Part shown: piece after piece, positions 1-9,805 of the stretch
Layout: each line of letters begins with the position of its first letter
Position numbering within the stretch: position 1 is the stretch's first letter
Assembly (NCBI RefSeq): GCF_016545825.1
Contig: NC_052621.1
Span: 21,540,940 to 21,604,939 of the forward strand
From: Eucalyptus grandis
Taxonomy: Eukaryota; Streptophyta; Magnoliopsida; Myrtales; Myrtaceae
Reading direction: 5' to 3'
DNA: 64,000 nt
Position numbers and translations under genes: made by a program
Notes under the pieces: model-generated
Database searches by the model: none
Told to the model about the DNA's origin: nothing
The model's input: the letters and a program-made list of their open reading frames with translations, nothing else

Positions 1-151
1 CAAGTCTATTGCATTAAAATCCCTTAATTGTTTTCTCCTGATAGTCTAGTTAACTCGAGAGTGATCAGCTCTAAGAACAGCCCTATCGACGTGTCGATGA
101 AATGCCCGATTTATTCAATGGAAAACAGAATTGAAAATTTGGAATGTCACA
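1..151 (-). mobile_element. Terminal piece of a Ty3/gypsy LTR (minus orientation)
   Basis: Read on the minus strand, this piece begins with TGTGACA at 151 and matches, with substitutions, the first ~150 bp of the LTR that starts at 60076. Shared blocks include GATAGTCTAGTTA and GATCAGCTCTAAGAACAGCC. The element continues off the left edge of the window. It is inserted in the duplicated sequence that follows, because units B and C continue uninterrupted at this position. The direct comparison is clear; the family name is inferred from the PBS and gag of the copy at 60076. Confidence 0.75.
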
Positions 152-560
152 TGTAGTTGGGTTGAACATGAATGAACGAGCATGAAGCCTTTTTATAGTT
201 CTTCCTAATCGACTCTTCTACTAAGAATCTCTATCACAAACAAAGAAATGTGCTTCATTTTACATGTTGGACAGGTTTTTTGCCATTACTTCTAACTACC
301 ACCAACTAAGCCAAAAAACACTAGACTTTAACTACGTACCATAGTTCTACAAACTTGTAGAGTCTTGGCTTTTCTGGATAAATTGACAACAACTTCAACA
401 AAATTTAATCAAAAAGAAAATGTTGGAATGGAAGATTTCATTTGCCTAGAACATGATCGTCCTTCCGAATACCTATCCAAATTGGACAAAAATGAAAAAG
501 ACTGAAACAAGACAATCATCATCTTTTGATAATGATATATAAACAGTCAAATGTCCATCG
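152..560 (-). repeat. Unit A: copia-type LTR remnant and flank downstream of DUF247-A
   Basis: This stretch aligns with 51670-52088 (unit C) and 43265-43650 (unit B). In units B and C the homologous sequence begins further left with TGTTAG next to a degenerate TGGTATCAGAGC-type primer binding site, and the minus strand carries CTATAAAAAGG, a TATA-like box. That points to an old LTR in minus orientation. No coding sequence is seen. Confidence 0.5.
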
Positions 561-1012
561 TATTAGACTAAATATAAACTAAAACCTGACGATCCCACTT
601 TATCAATCAAGGATAAATTCATACAAAATTTAGTATCGATTTGCGGAAACGTAAAGATTAATATACCTCTAGCCATTAATGAAAATTTGCAAAAGCAGAA
701 AACCTCAAAAACCTTGGACGAATCCACGTAGCACGATCGATCTGCAATATGGGGATATGTATGTCCTGTTCTACTATCCAATACCCCTCAAACATGATGA
801 TGTGTTTTCTGTAATGATAGAGTTTGAACTAGACAACCTAGCGTTTTATTCTGTTTCTTACGTTACTAATGTCTTCCATCAAGACCGTTATGGTAACATA
901 TTAACGGGCAAATATCATGTAATAGATGTGAGTGATAAATTGGGCAATAAATCGGAATTAATTGGGAATACAATATTGGGATCATATTTAGAATGATAAA
1001 TATATTATAACA
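561..1012 (+). other. Insertion private to unit A with a split, coding-like ORF (unrecognised)
   Basis: Units B (about 43650) and C (about 52088) run straight through this point, whereas unit A carries 452 extra bases flanked by CATCG at 556-560 and 1013-1017. The insert is AT-rich and almost entirely open on the plus strand. One frame is open from 567 to the TAG at 729-731 (54 codons), and a second runs from an ATG at 679 to a stop at 994-996 (105 codons). The two overlap and look like one coding sequence broken by a frameshift. The predicted protein is acidic to neutral with motifs such as IDLQYGDMYVLFYY and GKYHVIDVSDKLGN. I do not recognise the family; a captured gene fragment or a virus-derived insert are both possible. 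Confidence 0.55.
679..996 (+). CDS. Unrecognised 105-aa ORF inside the unit A insertion
   Basis: This open frame of 105 codons fills most of the private insertion at 561-1012. The amino-acid composition is normal for a globular protein (mixed charged, aromatic and hydrophobic residues, no low complexity), unlike most ORFs in the window, which are repeat or antisense artefacts. No signal peptide or transmembrane segment is evident. An overlapping frame upstream (567-728) continues the coding character, so the true product was probably longer and is now frameshifted. No promoter or terminator is recognised. The family is unknown, and expression is doubtful. Confidence 0.3.
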   Translation: MKICKSRKPQKPWTNPRSTIDLQYGDMYVLFYYPIPLKHDDVFSVMIEFELDNLAFYSVSYVTNVFHQDRYGNILTGKYHVIDVSDKLGNKSELIGNTILGSYLE

Positions 1013-1154
1013 CATCGTTCATAAGATTTAGAGAGGGAAATAAGCACGACTGAAAACAGGAGGAAAATCATTGATGACAACAATCAACAGCCAATCAACA
1101 GATAATTATCAAGCATCAGGCATTAGGAGAAACAACGAAAAATAGAAAAAAAAA

Positions 1155-2738
1155 TCATTTTGCATGGTATCTGAGCACGGTATACACGGCCTGCATTATA
1201 GTGAGAGCGAAGAGGAAGATGGCGGCGGTGAGAGACAATATAGTCCAAGGACTCCTGAAGTAGGTGCGGTTGAGAATTGCCCTCCACTTGTTCCAGCGCT
1301 CCTCGCAGTGCTGGCTGATCTTCTGTTGCACAACGAGATTTTTGTCGGATGGGAGCGTCACGTCCATGCACAGAGAGTTGAATAGCTTGGCGACTGCCTT
1401 GTTACTTCCGAAATCATTCTGGATGATGCCTTCCGTGTGAAGCAGGGCGACATCCTGCCTATCGTTGATGATTTTGTCCATGAAGGTGACGTAGGATGTG
1501 ACCTCGTTCCCAGCCCCGATGTGCAAGCGCTCGAACGTCATGACGTTGAGGAACATGGACTCGGTGGTGTCATCCACCTCGATAACTGGGAGATTCAGGA
1601 CCCCTCTAGCAAAGGAGATGTCCTTGAGGCTCTCGGTGCCCTTCTTGAACTTGATCCCGGCCTCCATGAGCTCACTGGCCGACCGGATTATCGGCTTGGT
1701 CTTCTTGGCAGATGTCTTCATGTCCTCAGGCCCCATAGATAATTCCCGTTCGTGCTGGACCCCCTCGGATTTCATCAGCAGCCCTTCCCTGTATACGTCC
1801 ATGACATGCAGGCGTCTGCCCAATCCCGTGAACTTTTTATTTTCATGGGGGAAGTAGAATTTTCCGATGAGCTCGTTAACGTCATCCTGCGTTGTTGGAG
1901 TAAAGTCAGTGCATTGAATACGAGAGTGTTGTTCTGTCGATACCACCCACATAAAAGGAAAAAAAAAGGAGTTACTTATTGAGGTGATAGATTTAATAAT
2001 TAAATTGTTAATTGATCTCGAACTGTGCATGCTAAACATTTAAAACATTATATTTAATGGATTTCGTGTGAGGTCTATCTAAGATAATCAGTGCAATAAT
2101 CTCTCTAATGACAGAGGGAAATCAAAGAAACTAACCTCCTTGCCATCGTTCGCGATGGCAACCAGCTGATACAGCACTAGCATCGGCAGCTGATTCTCCA
2201 GCAGCAGCATGTCCCGCCTTATATATGGGGCTATGTATTCCAGCCTGTGGATGCTGAAGATGGGGTCATTGGGCGCATAGCCATTATCCTTCTCCCCACT
2301 AGTCGCAGTCCTCATGATCTCGAGCATGAAGCAGCCGTCCGTGATCATCAGCTCCAGGAACTTGCCCCCTGTACCCTTCTTCCACTTCTTCTCGTCCAGC
2401 TTGTCGTAGCTGTCCTCGAGCTTCTGCACCACCTCCCTCAGGGACTCGAAGAAGCGCTCGAGGGACTTCCCGGACCGATTCAGGAAGTGGAGGAGTGCGC
2501 GGTGCTTGTGCTCCTTCATTGGATGGAGGTGGACCTCGTGGTAGTGATAGGGGCCGAAAGAGACAACCTGCGGCTGGTAGGCCTCCCAGTTGAGGCGGGT
2601 GATGGAGGGGGGAACCTTGTAGATGGACAGAGACTTCCAGCACTGTTGCTCATCTTTGCGCATGCAGTTGAGGTTCTCGTTGACATGAACGATCCAGTTG
2701 GTCTCGTTCGGGTCCAATGGGAGCGGCGAGGGTAACAT
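1155..2738 (-). CDS. DUF247 (UPF0481) family protein, copy A, two exons
   Basis: The spliced model has exon 1 at 2738-2136 and exon 2 at 1886-1155, with a 249-nt intron (donor GAG|GTTAGT, acceptor ACAACGCAG|GATGAC, phase 0). The product is about 444 aa, normal for DUF247. Hallmarks seen are AYQPQVVSFGPYHYHE and MKEHKHRALLHFL (residues ~50-90), FLELMITDGCFMLEIMR (~125-142), APNDPIFS, IRRDMLLLENQLPMLVLYQL (~170-195), then KDISFARGVLNLPVIEVDD, MTFERLH, FMDKIINDRQDVALLH and a single C-terminal membrane segment SPWTILSLTAAIFLFALTIM. Biochemical role is unknown; in grasses DUF247 genes lie at the S and Z self-incompatibility loci. The start at 2738 lies exactly at a 1-bp deletion relative to copy B, so the original N-terminal ~30 residues are out of frame. 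Splicing is predicted, not observed. Confidence 0.8.
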
Positions 2739-5040
2739 GGTTCGGGAATTTCAGAGGTTCCACAAGTTTCTGTTCTCGGAGGGAGTGAGGGAGAGAGAGG
2801 GTGGGAAGAGTGTGCGCGCAGTTTGGGGTTGTTCAAGCCCGACGCTCGACGCATGCGTATAAATAGAGGTGTGGAAATGGGTCTTGATCAATTTTGTAAC
2901 TCGAGAAATAATTACATGAAAATTTTTAATATACTGTAAAAATAACAGTCTATTGTGAATTATAAAAATCAACTTACAAATAGTTATAAATTAATGTTGA
3001 ACTTACTTTCTCAAGAATTTTTGGCTTCTAGTAGATTGTTATTCTCACAATATTTTAAAAACTATTATGCTATTAAAACTCCTGTGACTCATATAAAATG
3101 AGTTGAATCACGTATAAGTTAATTAAATTTTAATAATTTTTATAATGAATTTCAGTTGTAAAGTCTAATTGAATATGGATTTTAAATGGTCCGGGCTTTT
3201 TTTATCCATATCCAACCCATCTACTCACAAGACTGTAGTCCACCATAAATGGGGCCCATTCGGAGCCTCTCACTCCCAGTAATAAAAGAAAGGGGCCATC
3301 TCTACCCAAAAAAAAATCGTTTCGAGACTGTGACAAGTCTGGGTGGGCCCCTCCTCCCACGCGCGAAAATTCTTCGAATGTCCCGGACAAAAATTGCCGT
3401 TTATTCAAATTTCCTATTAGGAACAACCCCAATATAGATTGTATTTCTCAAAATTATCTGTACAAAAGTTCAAGCTCACAAAAGACAAACAACCAACAAT
3501 TTAAGGTAAAAAATTGCTAAGATGGATCTCAGGTCAAGTTGGATTCAGGTCTCTATGAGTCGTTATATTAGTATTACATAGATATGAATCAAAATGAATT
3601 GAGTTGATCAATTTAGATTGAATCGTTTTTAAATCTATTTATCCATTTGACGGGTCCATGTATAAATCAATTTTTGTGCACAAGGTAAAGAGAGAATGTG
3701 TTTAAGCATGTCCCATGCAAGCCATAGGAAATAGATGGTATGCAAATAAAACATGGCATCTCACTATCGTGTCTGAGCTTTTAAATTCGTTAAATTTCAC
3801 AAGTGTCTAGCTAAATTAAAATGGCTGTTTGAGTTGAGTACATGTAATGCTCTAATTGAGGTAAGATCTTCACATATTTGATATTTGATGTGACACGTGA
3901 CTTATAACAGTATTTTTGTTTTATTTGAATTAATTTTTACCTCATGTTTGGGATATGCTAGATTCTTATTTGATGTCTCATCTTTAGTACTCGACGCGGT
4001 TCTCCCATATATACATCACTTGTAGGGAAAAAGGCTTCACAATGAGTAATGTTTTGGTAATATTTATGCAAAGTTAGCTCATGACAATCATCTAGCTTCT
4101 CATGAATGGCACACAAGACAGGTTGTAATCATCTTGTTTGTAATTCAAGAATGTCCACCAGTTTCTAATGGAGAAAAAATAGTTTACGCATAAAGATAAA
4201 TTTGAATTCAAATTAAAGTCAAATCACAGAAGCAAAGTCAAGTTTTGAAGTTAAAACTAAATATTAATGTGGGTTTTAATTTTTTTTATTTTTTTTAGCT
4301 TTAGATCATTTAAGCATAATTGACTATGCTCATTTATGAGCTGCAGAAGAGTTCCCTTAATAGATATCTCGAATCTGAGCCTGTGTACGAGATCCAACCC
4401 GAATTGAATGAAGGAGAGCTAAATTCTTGACTGAATACCAATTGGAGTCATGCCAAAAGAGTTCAACAGATAGGGTTGTTACTTTACTTTATCTAATTTC
4501 TTTGGATCCAAGATTTAGTCAAGAGATTGACTCCTCTAAAGGGCATACAAGTGACGCTACTATTTATTGGCCGTGTAAAGAGAAGGGTTCAATTTTTCCT
4601 TCATTTTAAGCCACATTAATGAAATAGAAAAGGACGAAAACAGTAGAAGTCTTCTTTTTAAGTATTGGAAACACTCAAGTTTGTGAGTGATTATTATTCT
4701 ATAATTCTTGGATTGATTAGTGGAATTTTCAATGTTGGCTTTTCCCATGGTGTGGGTATCGATACTCGGTATAAATCACGTGAATATCCGGTATTTTCTA
4801 TTGTTCATCGTATACTACTCTAGTGAGTTTATATGTTTATTTTATAGGGAGCTCCAATCGAGGAGTACTTGGATCTGTTGTGATTGCTATAATTAATCAA
4901 TAGTAAACACAAAAATCTCATAAAAGTTGTTGACATAATCCGAAAGCGGCTAATTCTATAAACCAATCAAATTAATATATCATTTTGCGGATCAATTTTC
5001 CATAAACCAATCAAGTTGAAAGAAGCGAGAGGACGTGAAT
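2739..5040. repeat. Upstream flank of DUF247-A, paralogous to 45561-47780
   Basis: No gene is supported here. The first ~100 bp still carry the former N-terminal coding sequence of DUF247, out of frame (motif ETCGTSE). A TATAAATA stretch lies near 2869, about 130 bp from the ATG; its complement reads TATTTATA in the direction of the gene and is a weak TATA candidate. From about 3180 the sequence matches the region upstream of DUF247-B, for example CCATATCCAACCCATCT and TGGGTGGGCCCCTCCTCCCA. Most of it (about 3210-5060) is missing upstream of copy C. Confidence 0.6.
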
Positions 5041-5041
5041 T

Positions 5042-5064
5042 AGAGAGAGAGAGAGAGAGAGAGA
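5042..5064. repeat. (GA)n microsatellite
   Basis: This is an uninterrupted GA run of about 23 bp. The paralogous position in unit B (47782-47830) has a much longer GA run, and in unit C the run is lost. Confidence 0.9.
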
Positions 5065-5065
5065 T

Positions 5066-6490
5066 GAGAAGAGTGTCTGGTGGTGTCCAGGTAAGGAGTG
5101 TATCACTTTTTGTGCCCCAGGTAAAGACAAAAAGTGTTTAGGTAATGTCCCATGAATAACGTGGGAATTGAATTGCCTTGCTCACCATCTGCATAACCTT
5201 ACAACTGTGCATGAGCCTTAGAATTTAATGAATCCCCTGAGTGTTTGCCTCAACTAAAATGGTTGTACTAAATTGAATGCATTCAATGTGATTTCGGTAC
5301 AGACTTCACCTACTTGATGTGACATTATATTTGTAATTTTTACCATTGGGATGATCCAAATTTCTTAGTTAGGGTCTCATTTTTTGTACTCATCGCCCCT
5401 CTTTTATATACACGCGTGCGCGCGCACATACATATCATGTGACAAAAAGAAGACTATTTCATAAAGAGTGACTTTCCATTAATATATATGCTCAGTTAGC
5501 TCATGACAATCATATAATTTCTCATAAATTAACTTTAGGTCGCACACAAATCAAGTTATAATCATTTTGTGTCAAACTCAATTGATTCTTGCAAAAAAGA
5601 TATATTCAATCTCAAATTAAAGGTCAAACTAGTATAGCAAAATCAATTTTAAAAGTTAAACTAAATATTGATACGATTGGGAAAGGAATCACCATCCAAT
5701 GAAGAAATCAAAATGCGCATTAAAACCTCCCTTTTTAATTCTACAACTATCTAAAACGCCTAAGAAAAATTAGATTTTTCTCACCAATTTAGAACCAGAA
5801 CAAGCAAAACTCCAATAAAAAGAGAGTCAAGATGACCCTTCCCCTAACTCCACAAGGGAAAAACGAAAACGAATCCAATTCACAATCGGGCAAGGCCAAC
5901 ATGAGTTTGCGGTGGTTCGTGGTGGGGGGCTCCATGGGCATGACTACTGACTGTGGTGGTGGCACTAGTTGAAAGGAAGAAAGGAAGAAGAAGAGGAGAA
6001 ATGCAATGTAGAATAGAGAGACAAGAGACTAATAGTGGATCACCATCTAAGCACATGGCAATCGATGAGTGGATAAAGCGTGGCTCACGTAAAGATTCAA
6101 GGCCACCTAATATTTTCTTGTACTAGATAAGGATCCATGTTATTTTAAAAGGAATAAGTCCGCCTGTCTAAATCTACTCTTACTTCAACCATGCTAGCTA
6201 GCTTTTATTAAATCTTAAATTAGGTTGGGTCACCTTTCGCCTTGTTACAAGATTTTTCTCTTCAACCTATTATCTACTTAACAGAGTGAAGTGGTTCTAG
6301 TCGAAATTCCGAAATTAATAAGACATATTCAGAAATAACAAAGTATGATGACTATTAATTTTTTTTTCTCAAAATAACTTTTCTTCGATTTTCTTTCCTT
6401 CTTTTAATTTTCCCTTTTTCTTTCAACAACTCTCTCTCTCTCTCTCGCTCTTTCTCCTCCACTATACTTGTTTATGTTCTTTCCCCTAGC
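5066..6490. repeat. Unit A far flank (homologous to 47850-48830, 54083-55700 and 58720-60060)
   Basis: Four copies of this flank exist in the window. It starts with a GAAGAGTGTTTGGTGGTGTCC-like motif and a GACAAAAAGTGTTTAGGTAATG motif, and ends in a pyrimidine-rich stretch with CAACAACTCTCTCTC. A minus-strand small ORF (5880-6056) lies within it. It is probably an old duplicated intergenic segment or a low-copy transposon. Confidence 0.65.
5880..6056 (-). CDS. Small hydrophobic ORF, copy A (58 aa)
   Basis: The minus-strand ORF starts MCLDGDPL. It continues through a hydrophobic, leucine- and serine-rich stretch resembling a secretion signal (residues ~8-33) to the motif SHAHGAP, after which the frame is shifted relative to copies C and D and ends early. 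Three further copies lie at 48503-48727, 55019-55270 and 59353-59667. The shared part includes HGAPTT, NLMLAL and DCELDLFSFF. No known family is recognised. Because the copies are paralogous, conservation may only reflect recent duplication. Confidence 0.25.
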   Translation of the reverse strand: MCLDGDPLLVSCLSILHCISPLLLPFFLSTSATTTVSSHAHGAPHHEPPQTHVGLARL

Positions 6491-6810
6491 TTTTTATTCC
6501 CATATACGAAAAGGTCAAAGAAAGTACAGACTCAAAGGATCATGTTCAAATCACGCACGATTCGAAGTATAATAGAATATCTTCATTGAACTTGACTTAG
6601 AATGATATGTCTCTCATTCATATTTTACATTACAATGGCATCTATGTATTATATTGACTAAATAGAGTTTATGAAACACTTTCATTGAAATGAGAAAAAC
6701 CAACTTTTAAAGTGTTCCTATTTAATCGAACAAAATTTTCACATATCAAACATTATAAGTTCCCTTAATTTCATTCAAAACTATATTATTTCGCAAGCGA
6801 TAGTTAGATT

Positions 6811-7021
6811 TTTTTTTTTTTGTCGGTCCTACTCTAATCCTACTCTAACACTCACTCTCAGACTTTTTGCCCTTGCCTCTTTGTAGGGCGTGAGAGTCGA
6901 AACCTACTCCTAAAATGAAATCGTCCCCACCCCAAGCCCCTATGAGAATGAGGGGACTTGAACCCCCAACCTCCCCCTTCCAAGTTGGAAGGGTGGCCAC
7001 TGGGGCGAACCCCCAGTGGTT
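6811..7021 (-). mobile_element. tRNA-derived SINE, copy 1 (full length, minus)
   Basis: The element is about 211 bp. On the minus strand it begins AACCACTGGGGGTTCGCC, contains an A-box-like stretch CAGTGGCCACCC and a B-box GGGGTTCAAGTCCCC-like segment, and ends in a poly-A tail (poly-T at 6811-6821 on the plus strand). It is flanked by a perfect 16-bp target duplication, AAGCGATAGTTAGATT, at 6795-6810 and 7022-7037. The paralogous site in unit C (about 55993-56010) has no insertion. Related copies are at 8597, 34306 and 36825. Confidence 0.85.
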
Positions 7022-7037
7022 AAGCGATAGTTAGATT

Positions 7038-8583
7038 GGATTAGCGGAAACCTCATAATCGCTCCTCTAGGATGGCTCTAGCGTGTTTCACCATTTGAGG
7101 AACAGTTCAATCGCAATGATACAGGAGACGTCGTGCCCTTCTACTAGTTGTTATCATATATCATGCTTCCATTTTATTGGGGCTTATGATAGCTGGATTA
7201 TGTTCCCAATAATTAAATTCGATGAAAGTTTTGGGTTTAGCAAAGATGATAATCCCATAATTTTTTAAACGCATTCTCTGCAAGTATTGAAAGTCCGATG
7301 TGACGTGACATTTGTGATAAAAGTTCTTTGAAAATTTATAACACTTAAGTGATCGATTACTGACCAAAAGAAAAAAAAAGTGATCGATTGAAAATAATAA
7401 CACTCAAGTGAATATTATCTAAAAGTTGAGGTATTCAAGTAATTGCTATATATAAATTATGACATTCATTAAATCCTTATTCCAAAAATGAGAAATTAAA
7501 TTGCGGTTGGTAAGAATTGGGAGAACCCATAACAAAGCATAAGAGCCATTTCGCAAGAGAGTTATATGTGCTTGCCTAGCAATCAATTAAATCCCTCGGG
7601 ATTCACTTTGGGAGAGTCGCGATAGAGAGTTTACACAATTTCAGACAGGCTAAAGAACTTCAAAAGAGATAAAAAATTTATTCCTGCGGTGTTTCACTAG
7701 GCATTCCAACATCGCTATAATTATTAAGCACTTAAACACTAAACACAAAAATCTCACAAAAGATGTTGACTTAATCCGAAAGTGACTAATTTAAACCAAT
7801 TAAATTAATTTGGGAAGAGTGTCTCGGTTGCCCAGTGAGGAGTGTGTCAATTTTTTGGGCACCTGATAAACACAAAAAGCGTTCAGGTATGTTTCATGAC
7901 AAACGTGAGAATTGAATTGCATGCACGCCGCTATCCATATATTGAATTGAGTGCATGCAATGTGATTTGGGTGCGGACTTCAAATATTTGATGTGACATT
8001 AAATTTCTAACTTTTACCCTTGGGATAATATAAATTTCTCATTTGAGGTCTCCTTTGTAGTACTCAGTGCTCGTGTGTATGTGTGCGTAGTATCTCATGT
8101 AGCGAAAAGAGAAAACAATATTTCACAAAGAGTGACTTTCCAATAATATATATGCTTAATTAGCTCAGAAAATCTTGTAACTTCTCCCATATTTTACTTG
8201 TATTTCCAACAACTACTAATAAATCAGCGACGGCTCCATTATAAACTAAATTGCATGTTTAATCTATTTAATTAAAACCCTAAAGTTGTGATTAGTATGG
8301 GTTTGGGAGAGTCCTTGCTAAGCGATTGTACTATCACTTCAATGAGTAGCCGTTTGTACCAGCTTATTAGTTTATTAGCTTACTTTTGGTGGTTCGCCTT
8401 TGGGAAGGTAGCGATATCAACTAAGGATAAAGGTTTGAGAGAGATAAAGTTCACCACCAAGACCTAAAAGAAAATCACTAACCGAGAATAAAGAACTTTG
8501 AGTTCATCGCCAATGGAATTGGATACAGAACTGAAGATAGATATTCACTCACTTGAGAAAAATCTCCCTTATTCATCAAATTC
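7038..8583. repeat. End of unit A and a second partial copy of the flank repeat
   Basis: 7038-7200 matches 56015-56250 of unit C. 7811-8190 repeats the motif set GAAGAGTGTCTCGG, CACAAAAAGCG and ATTGAATTGCATGC found at 5066 onward, so it is a second, diverged and truncated copy of the flank. The sequence between has no recognisable gene. Confidence 0.5.
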
Positions 8584-8596
8584 AAGTATTCTTTGT

Positions 8597-8747
8597 GGGG
8601 GTTCGAATCCCCACCTTCTTAGAGGGGTTCGGGTGGGGACGATATAGTTTCAGGTGTGGGTTTCAATTTTCACGCTCTACAAAGAGGCAGGGCAAAAGTC
8701 TGAGAGTGAGAGTTAGAATAGGAATAGAGTAGGACCGACAAAAAAAA
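8597..8747 (+). mobile_element. SINE, copy 2 (5'-truncated)
   Basis: This copy begins at the B-box (GGGGGTTCGAATCCCC) and lacks the A-box end. It continues through the same body as copy 1 to AGTAGGACCGAC and a poly-A tail. A perfect 13-bp target duplication, AAGTATTCTTTGT, lies at 8584-8596 and 8748-8760. The 5' truncation together with a target duplication fits LINE-driven retroposition. Confidence 0.85.
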
Positions 8748-8760
8748 AAGTATTCTTTGT

Positions 8761-9805
8761 ACAAAATAAGATGGCACCTTGATTTTTAGAGGGACTCTTC
8801 TAAGGAAACAAAAATGACTTTTAGAATTCTAAGAAATCATAATGACTATGGACAGTTATCTAATTATGACTCTTGAAACCATCATACTCATAAAAACCAA
8901 GACTCGAAACCACAACACAATTAAAATGCATAATAGCTAGGACTTGATACTTGATAACTAGAACTAAAGGCATTTAACTAAAACCAAATGCATAGTAATT
9001 AGGATTAGACCCTCCAAATTCATCCACCAACCCAGGAACCGAATAACCATCAGCGATGGTAATAGACTAGAACAATCTCTTGTTGCTAGGTAGTTGATTA
9101 GCAGCCTCAAATTTGACAAAAAACTTGTAAATTGATGTCTTTGGTAGACGATCAGTAACCATGAAATTGACAACTAATCCATTGAATGGACAACTTCCTT
9201 ATAGAATCGATGTCTTCAACCCGAACCTATTGAATCAAATTGTAGCAAAAATTAGCCTTTGCTTGCCGGAGTAAGCATTTGGGTTGGATCAATTGATGAG
9301 ATCCAAATTGAGGTTGAAATTAATTACACTGTGATATTGCTTACGTTATAAAAGATGAAATTTGCCGCTGATTTGCTACCAAATGGGCAGGAAAAACAAG
9401 AGAAAAAAAAAATCTCAATTTGACGGTATTAGTTAGAATGTGTCAACAAAAAATTTGATTGCGCAATCACAAAAGTTAAGAGGACTTGATTACGAAATAG
9501 AAGACCAAACTGTACAAATGCTGAAACTTAGAGAACTAAATCTGTTACTTTACACTCCAAATGTTTAACGATTCGTCTTGAAGATTCCATCGACGACATT
9601 ATAGTCCAATTTCTTTAGAATTCACACAACTTTAATAAAATTACTGTTTGAAACCTGCAAGGCTGCAAGTGCGCCTACAAATCAGCTGCAGAAGCATCTT
9701 CGTTAGGTTGCAAGAGGACGCCGTTGCCCTCATATACCGAAGTGTGCAATTTGCAAAGGCGTTTTCATTCTGCATTTAGCCTACAGACAGATTCATAGAG
9801 AGATG
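8761..9805. other. No recognisable gene or repeat
   Basis: This is AT-rich sequence with frequent stops in all frames. Nothing was identified beyond short homopolymers. Confidence 0.5.

Noticed and set aside
1164..2735. Several plus-strand ORFs (for example 1437-1742 and 2247-2735)
   Set aside because: They are antisense shadows of the DUF247-A exons, caused by GC-rich codon usage; equivalents appear opposite copies B and C.
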